A stretch of 64,000 nucleotides of DNA from T1Sed10-7 sp041685505. Lineage in GTDB: Bacteria; Actinomycetota; Nitriliruptoria; Nitriliruptorales; Nitriliruptoraceae. A program made the translations under genes and the position numbers. The notes below the pieces were generated by a model. It did no database searches. It saw only the letters and a list, made by a program, of their open reading frames with translations, and was not told the origin of the DNA. Where the stretch lies: the NCBI GenBank assembly GCA_041685505.1, contig JAWLFQ010000004.1, positions 16,854 to 80,853 on the forward strand, in the 5' to 3' direction. Below are positions 34,311 to 42,175 of this stretch, piece by piece. Every line of letters begins with the position of its first letter. Position 1 is the stretch's first letter.

Positions 34311-35864
34311 GTGTCCTCCCTGCGCGCGGTCGCCCGAGCCGCCGCCGACGCCCGTGTGGGCGCCTGGCCGCGTCGGGCGTTGATCGTGGTCGTGCTGGGG
34401 CTGGGCCTGACGCTGGCGCTGCTCGGCGACGCGCGCGCCGACGGCGAGGGCGCAGTGGTCGTCGCGCCCATCGAGGGCGAGATCGACCTCGGTCTCGCGC
34501 CCTTCCTCGAGCGCGTGCTCGACGACGCGCGCCAGGCTGATGCCGCCGCGGTGGTCCTGCCCATCGACACGCCGGGGGGACGGCTGGATGCCGCACTGGA
34601 GATCCGTCGCACCCTGCTGGCCAGCGATGTGCGCACCATCGCCTTCGTCGACGCGACCGCGCTGTCGGCCGGCGCGCTCATCGCCATCGCGGCGGAGGAG
34701 ATCCACGTCGTCCCCGGCGGGGTGATGGGCGCTGCGACACCGATCGTCGGTGCGACGGGTGAGACCGCGGACGAGAAGGTGATCTCGGTGGTGCGCTCCA
34801 CCTTCCGCGCGACCGCCCAGCAGCGCGACCGCGACCCGGACATCGCCGAGGCGATGGTCGACCCCGGTGTGGAGATCGAGGGGGTGACCGAGGCCGGGGA
34901 GCTGGTCACCCTCGACGACCAGCAGATGCGCGAGTTCGGCTACGCGCAGAGCATCGTCGACGACCTCGACGCCCTGCTCGCCGAGCTCGGGCTCGACGAC
35001 CGGGCGCGCACGGAGGTCTCCCCCAGCCTGGCCGAGCGCCTGGTGCGTTTCATCACCGGCGGCGTCGTCGCACCGCTGCTGCTCTCGCTCGGGATCTGGC
35101 TGGTGGTCGGCGACGTGCTCGGCGGGGGGCTCGGCATCGGGACCGCGGTCGGCGCGGTGCTGTTGGGGGCGTTCTTCTACGGCCACCTGCTCGCCGGGCT
35201 GTCGGGCTGGGAGGACGTGCTGCTGGTCGGTGTGGGGGTGGTGCTGCTGCTGGTCGAGATCTTCGTCATCCCGGGCGTGGGCATCGCCGGGGTGCTCGGC
35301 CTGCTGTCGCTGTTGGGCGGCGGTGTGCTCGCCATGGTCAACCGCGACCTCGATCTCGTCCCCACCTCCGAGCTGCTCGCCGTGGCCGGGAGGGTCACCG
35401 TCACCTTCCTGCTGGTCAGCATCGCCATCATCACACTGCTCGTGCTCATCGCACGCCGCCGCGGCGGCGGGGAGGCCATCGTCATGGGACACGGACCCAC
35501 CGGTGCAGGGGCACGGCCGACGCGTGCGCGCTGGCTGCAGTGGTTCGGCAGCTCCGACGTGCTCGAGCCCGACCGTGATCGTCGCACCCCGGCGTCGGGA
35601 GACGAGGATGCGTCCGGCTCCGCCGCACCGACGAGCGGGCGACCCGACCGGCCGGCACCGGGCGGCCTGGTGGGACGCACCGGGGTCGCGCTCACCGACC
35701 TGCGACCTGCCGGTGTCGCCCGCGTCGACGGTCAGCGCATCGACGTCGTGACCGAGGGCGAGTGGCTCGCCGCCGGTGACCCGGTGACCGTGCTGACCGA
35801 TGAGGGCTACCGCCGCGTCGTGCAGCGCACGGAGGGCGACGACGCGCCGCCACCGGCCGGCTGA
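34311..35864 (+). CDS. NfeD-family membrane serine protease (NfeD1b type)
   Basis: The 517-residue protein has a signal or first helix, then a ClpP-like protease domain (LPIDTPGGRLDAALEIRRTLL, and FVDATALSAGALIAIAAEEI with the likely nucleophile serine). Four to five helices (LLSLGIWLVVGDVLGGG through LLVSIAIITLLVLI) and a C-terminal OB fold (GRTGVALTDLRPAGVARVDGQRIDV) follow. Such proteins work with flotillin/stomatin-type proteins, and floA follows immediately. The GTG at 34311 follows AGGAG. Confidence 0.88.
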   Translation: MSSLRAVARAAADARVGAWPRRALIVVVLGLGLTLALLGDARADGEGAVVVAPIEGEIDLGLAPFLERVLDDARQADAAAVVLPIDTPGGRLDAALEIRRTLLASDVRTIAFVDATALSAGALIAIAAEEIHVVPGGVMGAATPIVGATGETADEKVISVVRSTFRATAQQRDRDPDIAEAMVDPGVEIEGVTEAGELVTLDDQQMREFGYAQSIVDDLDALLAELGLDDRARTEVSPSLAERLVRFITGGVVAPLLLSLGIWLVVGDVLGGGLGIGTAVGAVLLGAFFYGHLLAGLSGWEDVLLVGVGVVLLLVEIFVIPGVGIAGVLGLLSLLGGGVLAMVNRDLDLVPTSELLAVAGRVTVTFLLVSIAIITLLVLIARRRGGGEAIVMGHGPTGAGARPTRARWLQWFGSSDVLEPDRDRRTPASGDEDASGSAAPTSGRPDRPAPGGLVGRTGVALTDLRPAGVARVDGQRIDVVTEGEWLAAGDPVTVLTDEGYRRVVQRTEGDDAPPPAG

Positions 35865-35952
35865 GCCGCACGCGGGCGGCCGCGATCGCACGGACCGGTA
35901 CCGTCATCACGCGGAGTGGCGCGCCAGGCGGCACCCCGAGATGGAGCCCCGC

Positions 35953-36897
35953 ATGGAACCCACCGCCCTGCTGCTGATCACCGCCGCTGCCGCGGTCCTG
36001 GCGATCGTCAGCCTGTTCTTCTACTTCGTGCCCGTCGGCCTGTGGATCACGGCCATCTTCTCGGGTGTGCGCGTCGGCCTCGGGACGCTGATCGGGATGC
36101 GGCTGCGCAAGGTGCAGCCTGCCGAGATCGTCCGTCCGCTGATCAGCGCGACGAAGGCCGGTATCGATCTCGACGTCGGCCAGATGGAGGCCCACTACCT
36201 CGCCGGCGGGCGGGTGGCGTCGGTGGTCGCGGCGCTCATCTCCGCGGACCGTGCCAACATCGAGCTGCCGTGGAAGCGCGCGACCGCCATCGACCTGGCG
36301 GGGCGGGACGTGCTCGAGGCCGTGCAGGTCAGCGTCAACCCGAAGGTGATCGAGACCCCCCGCATCGCGGCCGTCGCCAAGGACGGGATCCAGGTCATCG
36401 CCGTGGCACGGGTCACCGTGCGTGCCAACATCGAGCGACTGGTGGGTGGCGCCGGCGAGGAGACCATCATCGCGCGCGTCGGTGAGGGCTCGGTGTCCTC
36501 CATCGGTTCCGCCGACAGTCACAAGTACGTGCTGGAGAACCCCGACGACATCTCCCGACGGGTGCTCGAGCGGGGCCTGGACGCCGGCACGGCCTTCGAG
36601 ATCCTGTCGATCGACATCGCCGATGTGGACATCGGTCGCAACATCGGCGCAGAGCTGCAGACCGATCAGGCCGAGGCGGACAAGAACATCGCCCAGGCCA
36701 AGGCGGAGGAACGCCGCGCCATGGCCGTCGCGCGCGAGCAGGAGATGCGCGCCGCGGTGGTCGAGGCCGAGGCGGAGGTGCCCAGAGCGCTCGCCGAGGC
36801 CCTGCGCAACGGCAACCTCGGCGTGATGGACTCCTACCGCCTCGACAACGTCCAGGCCGACACCTCCATGCGCAAGGCCATCGCCGACGACGAGTGA
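35953..36897 (+). CDS. floA: flotillin-like protein FloA (SPFH family)
   Basis: The 314-residue protein has an N-terminal membrane hairpin (LLLITAAAAVLAIVSLFFYFVPVGLWITAIFSG), an SPFH domain (VNPKVIETPRIAAVAKDGIQVIAVARVTVRANIERLVGG) and Ala/Glu-rich C-terminal helices ending MRKAIADDE. These are the hallmarks of FloA/YqfA, which organises membrane microdomains. The ATG at 35953 has GGAG at the proper distance, while the ATG at 35941 does not. It follows the NfeD gene by 88 bases and precedes a small basic protein by seven. Confidence 0.92.
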   Translation: MEPTALLLITAAAAVLAIVSLFFYFVPVGLWITAIFSGVRVGLGTLIGMRLRKVQPAEIVRPLISATKAGIDLDVGQMEAHYLAGGRVASVVAALISADRANIELPWKRATAIDLAGRDVLEAVQVSVNPKVIETPRIAAVAKDGIQVIAVARVTVRANIERLVGGAGEETIIARVGEGSVSSIGSADSHKYVLENPDDISRRVLERGLDAGTAFEILSIDIADVDIGRNIGAELQTDQAEADKNIAQAKAEERRAMAVAREQEMRAAVVEAEAEVPRALAEALRNGNLGVMDSYRLDNVQADTSMRKAIADDE

Positions 36898-36904
36898 GGC
36901 CAGC

Positions 36905-37333
36905 GTGAGCGCCAACCTGCCGAGCCGCGGCGACCGCACCCAGGGTCCCGGCGGTCGCGAGGTCCAACACGCCGACCGCCCCGGCGGCGAGGCGGCCGAA
37001 GCGGCTGTGCCGCCGGGCCGCTCCCGTCAGGGCCGCTCCCGCGAGGGGCGCACCCGCGAGGGACGCTCGCGTGAGGGGCACCCCCCGCAGCGCCGGCAAC
37101 CCGGCGCGATGGACACCTCGGCGATGGACACCGGCACGCCGGTACGCGACCGCCAGATCGGCCGCGACGGGACGCGCCAGGCACCGGACGATGCCGACCG
37201 GCGGCGGCTGCGCACGCGGCGGGCCCTGCGTTCGCCGCGGGCGGTCCGCCAGGCGATCCTGCTCCGCGAGCTGCTCGGACCGCCGGTGGCGCTGCGACGC
37301 CACCGCGAGGACCCGCCGAGCCTCAGCGACTGA
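36905..37333 (+). CDS. basic, repeat-bearing protein next to floA
   Basis: A 142-residue protein, mostly disordered, with a run of related five-residue units of the form (G/T)RS-R-(E/Q)-G at about residues 38-58, very rich in Arg and Gly. The C-terminal 40 residues (LRSPRAVRQAILLRELLGPPVALR) look like one amphipathic helix plus a conserved tail. The GTG start follows GAGG at the floA stop, so it is probably cotranscribed with nfeD-floA. I know no name for it. Confidence 0.6.
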   Translation: MSANLPSRGDRTQGPGGREVQHADRPGGEAAEAAVPPGRSRQGRSREGRTREGRSREGHPPQRRQPGAMDTSAMDTGTPVRDRQIGRDGTRQAPDDADRRRLRTRRALRSPRAVRQAILLRELLGPPVALRRHREDPPSLSD

Positions 37334-38480
37334 TCCCGGGCTCGTCGTCGATGTCCGACGCGAAGGGCTCGTAGCCGGTGTTGCGGGCACCGAGCGCCCC
37401 CGGATCCCGGTACAGGCGCGCGGCCCGTGGCAGCGACCCGAGGCGGCGCTGGAGCCGGTGCCAGCGCCGGCCACCGGCGAACACGTCGGCACCCGAGGTC
37501 GGCTGTGCCGGCACGGGTTCGCCCGGACGTCCGGTCACCAGCAGCACCACCGACAGCAGCACCAGCGCTCCGGCCACGGCGGTCCGGGTCGTGACCACCT
37601 CGCCGAGGATCAGCCAGCCCAGACCGACGGCCACCAGCGGGTTCACGTAGGCGTAGGTGCCCACGAGGGTGGTGCTGGCGTTGCGCAGCAACCAGCCGTA
37701 GGCCGTGTAGCCGACCAGGGAGCCGGCCACGGTCAGGTAGGCGAAGCCGAACCACGCTGCCGCGCTCACGTTGGCGAGCTGCACCCTCGACGCCTCGCCG
37801 AAGGCCAGCCCGAGCACGGCGAACAGCACCGCCGCACCCAGCATCTCCAGGCTGGCCGCCACCATGGGACGGCGCGGTCCGTTGCCGGCGCGGCTGCGCA
37901 TCGACCCTGCCGCCCAGCTCGCGGCACCGGCCAGGGCCAGCAGGACGGCGCCGAGCTGCCCCCCACCGGGATCGACCATCACGCCGATCCCGCCCAGGCC
38001 GATCAGCAGGCCGAGCCAGGCGCGGCCCGAGAGCCGCTCACCGAACACCCCCCGTGCGAACAGGGCGAGGAACAGCGGGACGGTGGCGGCGAGCAGCGCC
38101 GTCAGCCCCGATGACAGGCGTGTCTGTGCCAGGACGACCAGGCCGGTACCGGACACCAGCAGCAGCCCGCCGGTGATCGTGGCCTGGAGCAGGTGTGCGG
38201 GCCGGATCGGGTCACCGGCACGGTCCCCGCGTCGGCTGGCCACGAGCAGCAGCGCACCTCCGGCCAGCAGGAACCGCGCGGCCATCACCAGCATCGGCGG
38301 GAGTTCGGCCACGACCACCGCGATGGCGAGGTAGGTGGAGCCCCACACCAGGTAGACGATGGCCAGCGCCACGCCGAGCAGCGCGGCGCGTCGGGGGATG
38401 CACACCGCAGCGGCACGGTCCCCGACCACGGGGAGGCGCTGCAGGGGCGTGGGCAGGGTGAGGAAGGTGTGGGCCGACAC
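37323..38480 (-). CDS. EamA/DMT-family transporter with C-terminal tail
   Basis: The 385-residue protein has ten helices in two EamA repeats (VYLVWGSTYLAIAVVV and the final GTYAYVNPLVAVGLGWLILGE), then an unusual soluble tail of about 70 residues ending ARNTGYEPFASDIDDEPGISR. The GTG at 38480 has GAGG seven bases before it. It is transcribed away from the MocR regulator and is the likely target of that regulator. Its end overlaps the small basic protein gene by 11 bases. Confidence 0.85.
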   Translation of the reverse strand: MSAHTFLTLPTPLQRLPVVGDRAAAVCIPRRAALLGVALAIVYLVWGSTYLAIAVVVAELPPMLVMAARFLLAGGALLLVASRRGDRAGDPIRPAHLLQATITGGLLLVSGTGLVVLAQTRLSSGLTALLAATVPLFLALFARGVFGERLSGRAWLGLLIGLGGIGVMVDPGGGQLGAVLLALAGAASWAAGSMRSRAGNGPRRPMVAASLEMLGAAVLFAVLGLAFGEASRVQLANVSAAAWFGFAYLTVAGSLVGYTAYGWLLRNASTTLVGTYAYVNPLVAVGLGWLILGEVVTTRTAVAGALVLLSVVLLVTGRPGEPVPAQPTSGADVFAGGRRWHRLQRRLGSLPRAARLYRDPGALGARNTGYEPFASDIDDEPGISR

Positions 38481-38565
38481 GACGCACCTCGGGGGGAGCT
38501 GTGGTTCGAGGCAGGGGTGCGCTGAACGCCACGATGTACCACCGACCCAGACGCCACGAGGACGT

Positions 38566-38601
38566 CTGTTACAGTACAGTTTTTCTATCGAGGCAGTACA
38601 G
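38566..38601. promoter_or_regulatory. MocR operator: direct repeats between eamA and mocR
   Basis: CAGTACAG occurs at 38572-38579 and again at 38594-38601, 22 bases apart, with the second ending one base before the ATG of the regulator. The palindrome CTGTTACAG (38566-38574) overlaps the first copy. Direct repeats about two helical turns apart are typical binding sites of MocR-type regulators. Confidence 0.65.
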
Positions 38602-39924
38602 ATGCAACAGCGAGCATACGAGTTCATCGGCAGCAACGCCGAGGAGCTGGTGCAACACGTCGAGGAAGGGGTCCTCACGGGCGCTGTGCGCCCAGGGACC
38701 GTGCTGCCCTCGGTCCGCGCCCTGGCGCGGCAGGTCGAACTGTCCCCCACCACCGTCGCCAAGGCCTACCGGGAGCTGCGCCGCAGGGGACTGGTCGTGA
38801 CCCATGACCGTTCCCGCACCGTGATCGCCCACCGACCGTCGCTGCGGCGCAGGCTGGCGCCCTTCGTGCCCGAGGGGACGGTGGACCTGGCAACCGGCAA
38901 CCCGGATCCCGAGCTGCTGCCCGCCCTGGACGGCGCGATCGCCTCGCTGCCCACGGTGCAGCACCGCTACACCGAGGATGTGCTGCTGCCCGAGCTGGTC
39001 ACGGTCGCCGCGGCGGCGCTCGCAGAGGATGGTCTCGACCCCGCCCACCTCCTGGTGGTCGGCGGCGGACTCGACGGCATCGAGCGCGTGCTCGAGGTCC
39101 ACCTGCGGCTCGGTGACCGGATCGCCGTGGAGGACCCGGGCTACCCCGGCTCGCTGGACCTGGTCCGCACGCTCGGCCTCGAGCCGGTCAGCATCGAGGT
39201 GGACGAGCAGGGACCCGTGCCCTCGTCGCTCCAGGGGGCACTGGCTGCCGGCGTGACGGCGCTGCTGGTCGTGCCGCGCGCCCAGAACCCGACGGGTGCT
39301 GCGATCACCGCCGGGCGTGCCGCCGAGCTGCGCGCGCTGCTGGACCGCTCCCCCGAGGTCCTGGTCATCGAGGACGACCACGCCGCCCCCATCGCCGGCG
39401 TGGGACTCCACTCGCTGACCCTCGGGCGTGAGCGGTGGGCGGTGGTCCGCTCGGTGTCGAAGTGGCTCGGGCCACAGCTGCGTGTCGCCGTGCTCCTCGG
39501 CGACGAGGGCACGACCACCCGCGTGCTGGCACGCCAGCGCCTCGGCACCGGCTGGGTCAGCCAGCTCCTGCAGCACGTGGTGGCAACCGCCTGGCGGCAG
39601 GCCCGCGACACCGACACGCTGCGGTCCGTCGCCGGGATCTACGACCGACGCCGGACCGCGCTCACCACCGCGCTGGCGGACCACGGCATCGCGTCGCGGG
39701 GGACCACGGGTCTCAACGTGTGGATCGAGGTCGATGAGGAGGTGCCGGTGGTGCAGGGCATGGCCGATCTCGGCTGGGCCGTGGCCGCCGGTGAGGCCTT
39801 CCGGCTGACCTCCGCACCGGCGGTACGTGTCACCACCGCTGCGCTGCCCGTCGCGCAGGCGGGCGAGGTGGCCGCCGATCTGGCAGCGGTCCTCGACCGC
39901 CACCTCCCGGGCCGCCGCGGCTGA
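38602..39924 (+). CDS. MocR-type GntR regulator (PLP-dependent aminotransferase fusion)
   Basis: The 440-residue regulator has a winged-helix head (LPSVRALARQVELSPTTVAKAYRELRRRGLVVTH) fused to an aminotransferase class I domain. The latter shows DPGYPGSLDL, NPTGAAIT, EDDH and SVSKWLGPQLRVAV, with the PLP lysine in the last motif. Such proteins sense PLP or an amino compound. The ATG at 38602 is preceded by GAGG. The divergent EamA gene and the repeats between them suggest that it controls an amino-compound exporter and itself. Confidence 0.92.
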   Translation: MQQRAYEFIGSNAEELVQHVEEGVLTGAVRPGTVLPSVRALARQVELSPTTVAKAYRELRRRGLVVTHDRSRTVIAHRPSLRRRLAPFVPEGTVDLATGNPDPELLPALDGAIASLPTVQHRYTEDVLLPELVTVAAAALAEDGLDPAHLLVVGGGLDGIERVLEVHLRLGDRIAVEDPGYPGSLDLVRTLGLEPVSIEVDEQGPVPSSLQGALAAGVTALLVVPRAQNPTGAAITAGRAAELRALLDRSPEVLVIEDDHAAPIAGVGLHSLTLGRERWAVVRSVSKWLGPQLRVAVLLGDEGTTTRVLARQRLGTGWVSQLLQHVVATAWRQARDTDTLRSVAGIYDRRRTALTTALADHGIASRGTTGLNVWIEVDEEVPVVQGMADLGWAVAAGEAFRLTSAPAVRVTTAALPVAQAGEVAADLAAVLDRHLPGRRG

Positions 39925-39964
39925 CCACCGCCGGTGCCCCCGGCCCTCGCAGGTGCGCCACAGC

Positions 39965-39970
39965 TACCCT
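39965..39970 (+). promoter_or_regulatory. -10 element for leaderless kinase message
   Basis: TACCCT eight bases before the GTG at 39979; no ribosome site in between. Confidence 0.45.
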
Positions 39971-39978
39971 GCGCCCCC

Positions 39979-40635
39979 GTGGACAACGAGGACGGACGAG
40001 CAGGGGAACACCCGACCGCGGCGCGGGTGGGGATCGCGCTGCTCACGGGCCCGAGCGGTGCCGGCAAGTCCGCCCTGGCGGCGCGCAGCGGCCTGCCCAC
40101 GGTGTGCCTCGACGACTTCTACCGCGACGGTGACGAGGACGACCTCCCCCGGCTCGACGACGGCGGTGTCGACTGGGACCACCCCGGCGCCTGGGACGCC
40201 GAGCGCGCGGTGTCGACGCTGCAGTCCCTGGCCACCTCCGGGCGGGCCGAGCTCCCGATCTACGACCTGGCCAGGGACCGCACCGTCGGCACCCATCACC
40301 TCGATGTCCGGGGGGCACCCCTGGTGATCGCCGAGGGCATCTTCGCCGCCGAACTGATCGACCCGTGCCGGCGGCGCGGGTTGCTGGTGGACGCCCTGTG
40401 CCTGACCGGAGGACGGACCCGCACCTTCTGGTGGCGCCTGCGTCGGGATCTGAAGGAGGGCCGCAAGGCGCCGCTCACCCTGCTGCGCCGTGGGTGGCGC
40501 CTCCGGGCGGCCGAACCCGATCTGATCGCCTCCCACGCGACCTTGGGCGCACGCGTCGTCGATCACCGGCGCGCCCTCCAGCGTCTCGCGGAACTGGCGG
40601 CCACCGACCGCACCCGACGCGACACCGCCGCATGA
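39979..40635 (+). CDS. uridine kinase-like P-loop kinase
   Basis: The 218-residue protein has the Walker A motif GPSGAGKSALA near residue 18, the substrate motif VCLDDFYRDGDEDDLPRLDDG with WDHPGAWD, and YDLARDRTV, all typical of uridine kinase-like proteins in actinobacteria. The family call is firm; the exact nucleoside is not. Its stop overlaps the ATG of the Nudix gene (ATGA), so both are read together. Confidence 0.85.
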   Translation: MDNEDGRAGEHPTAARVGIALLTGPSGAGKSALAARSGLPTVCLDDFYRDGDEDDLPRLDDGGVDWDHPGAWDAERAVSTLQSLATSGRAELPIYDLARDRTVGTHHLDVRGAPLVIAEGIFAAELIDPCRRRGLLVDALCLTGGRTRTFWWRLRRDLKEGRKAPLTLLRRGWRLRAAEPDLIASHATLGARVVDHRRALQRLAELAATDRTRRDTAA

Positions 40636-41249
40636 CCGACGTGCACCGCGGGTCGGGTGCGGGGGCGGATCGCGCGGCCACGGACCGCCTGGCAGCGCTC
40701 AGCTCCCACCTGGTGCGCCGTGGGGACCCACCCACCGCCAGCCGGACCCGCGACCGCTGGCAGGCCAGCACGGCGCTGGTCCTGGCACCGGGCGACGATG
40801 ACGTCGAGGTGGCGATCATCGAGCGCACACAGCGGACCGGCGACCGGTGGTCGGGCCACCTCGCCCTGCCGGGTGGTCGGGCCGATCCGCCGGACCGGGA
40901 TCTGGCCGCCACCGCTGCCCGTGAGACCGCCGAGGAGGTGGGGCTCGCGCTGGGGCCTCCTCTGGCCCGGATCGCGCAGCAGCGCGCACGGGTGCGATCG
41001 GGCGTGGTGGCCTGCTACGCCTTCTCGCTGACCGAGCGTCCGCAGCTCGTCCCGGAGCCGGGGGAGGTCGCCAACGCGTGGTGGGTCCCCCTCCACCACC
41101 TGACCGACCCGGCGAACGCGATCTCGATCCGCCACCGGGGGATCAGCTTCCCCGCCATCGACGTCCACGGCCTGCCGCTGTGGGGGCTCACCCTGCTGCT
41201 GCTCGAGCGCTTCGCGGCGCTGGTCGACATCGAGCTCGCCACCGGCTGA
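40632..41249 (+). CDS. Nudix hydrolase, CoA-pyrophosphatase type
   Basis: The 205-residue protein has a Nudix box GGRADPPDRDLAATAARETAEEVGL with RExxEExG intact, and the upstream motif HLALPGG and SGHLALPGGRAD typical of the NudL/CoA diphosphatase group. It would cleave CoA or a related dinucleotide pyrophosphate. The C-terminal region VHGLPLWGLTLLLLERF is also found in this group. It is coupled to the kinase upstream. Confidence 0.83.
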   Translation: MTDVHRGSGAGADRAATDRLAALSSHLVRRGDPPTASRTRDRWQASTALVLAPGDDDVEVAIIERTQRTGDRWSGHLALPGGRADPPDRDLAATAARETAEEVGLALGPPLARIAQQRARVRSGVVACYAFSLTERPQLVPEPGEVANAWWVPLHHLTDPANAISIRHRGISFPAIDVHGLPLWGLTLLLLERFAALVDIELATG

Positions 41250-41269
41250 GGCCGCCGCCGGCACCGACG

Positions 41270-42094
41270 TCACCGCCGCGGGCCCTCCTCGGTCGCGCGG
41301 CCGGGCGCGACCGGCGGCGCCGCTGCCGAGGGCGGTGACGGTGCGGCAGGCGCGTCGACGGCACCACCGAACCGCCGGTCGCGCCCCTGGTAGGCCGCCA
41401 CCACCTCGGCCAGGGTGTGCCGATCGAAGTCGGGCCACAGCGTGTCCACGAAGAACAGCTCCGCGTACGCCGCCTGCCACAGCAGGTAGTTGGAGATGCG
41501 CTGCTCCCCGCTGGTGCGGACCAGCAGGTCGATGTCGGGCATCTCAGGGTCGTACAGGCGTGCGGCGAGGGCCTGCTCGTCGATGCCGTCCAGGCGCCCG
41601 GCGGCCAGGTCGGCCGCAGCGGCCGCAGCGGCGTCGGCGAGCTCGGCCCGACCTCCGTAGTTGAACGCGATGCGCAGGGTGAGCCGGCGATGGCGGGCGG
41701 TGCGTGCCTCGGTGTCCTCGATCAGCCGGACCAGGCGCGCGGGCACGGGCCGGGTACGGCGGCCGATGAACCGCACACGGACCTGGCGCTCGTCCAACTC
41801 GCCGGCACGACGCCGCAGCAGGGACTCGTTGAACCCCAGCAGGAAGCGGACCTCACTGGGCGGGCGACGCCAGTTCTCCGTGGAGAAGGCGTAGACGGTC
41901 AGGTCGCTGATGCCGAGGGCGAGCGCACCCTCCACGGTGTCGAACAGCGCAGCCTCGCCCGCCTGGTGGCCGGCGTTGCGGGACAGGCCCTGTCGGTTCG
42001 CCCACCGGCCGTTCCCGTCCATGATCAGCGCGATGTGCCCCGGCAGGCGCTGCGGATCCAGCCCGTGGGAGATGAGCAGGTCCGTTGCGCTCAC
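41270..42094 (-). CDS. uppS: isoprenyl (undecaprenyl) diphosphate synthase
   Basis: The 274-residue cis-prenyltransferase makes the lipid carrier for cell-wall synthesis. It shows HIALIMDGNGRWANRQGL (catalytic Asp), GHQAG, YAFSTENWRRP and LLVRTSGEQRISNYLLWQAAYAELFF. The Pro/Ala-rich tail of 30 residues is disordered. The GTG at 42094 follows GGGAG seven bases upstream; the longer frame is antisense to the next gene. It is convergent with the Nudix gene and 20 bases away. Confidence 0.93.
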   Translation of the reverse strand: MSATDLLISHGLDPQRLPGHIALIMDGNGRWANRQGLSRNAGHQAGEAALFDTVEGALALGISDLTVYAFSTENWRRPPSEVRFLLGFNESLLRRRAGELDERQVRVRFIGRRTRPVPARLVRLIEDTEARTARHRRLTLRIAFNYGGRAELADAAAAAAADLAAGRLDGIDEQALAARLYDPEMPDIDLLVRTSGEQRISNYLLWQAAYAELFFVDTLWPDFDRHTLAEVVAAYQGRDRRFGGAVDAPAAPSPPSAAAPPVAPGRATEEGPRR

Positions 42095-42162
42095 CTGTTG
42101 CTCCCGGTCGGTCGACGCCGGGACCGACGGTAGCGGGGTGTCACGCCGCCACGCGTGCGACC

Positions 42163-42168
42163 TACCCT
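42163..42168 (+). promoter_or_regulatory. -10 element for leaderless propeller-protein message
   Basis: TACCCT seven bases before the ATG at 42176; no ribosome site in between. Confidence 0.45.
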
Positions 42169-42175
42169 GCCGCAG

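Noticed and set aside
33249..35891. 880-residue frame covering the MscS gene and the antisense of the NfeD gene
   Set aside because: Only the MscS part has protein-like composition; the rest is His/Gln/Arg-rich antisense of NfeD. High GC keeps such frames open by chance.
38569..38597. A standard -35/-10 promoter for mocR inside the repeats
   Set aside because: No pair of hexamers at 16-18 base spacing fits; the repeats look like operator sites rather than a promoter core.
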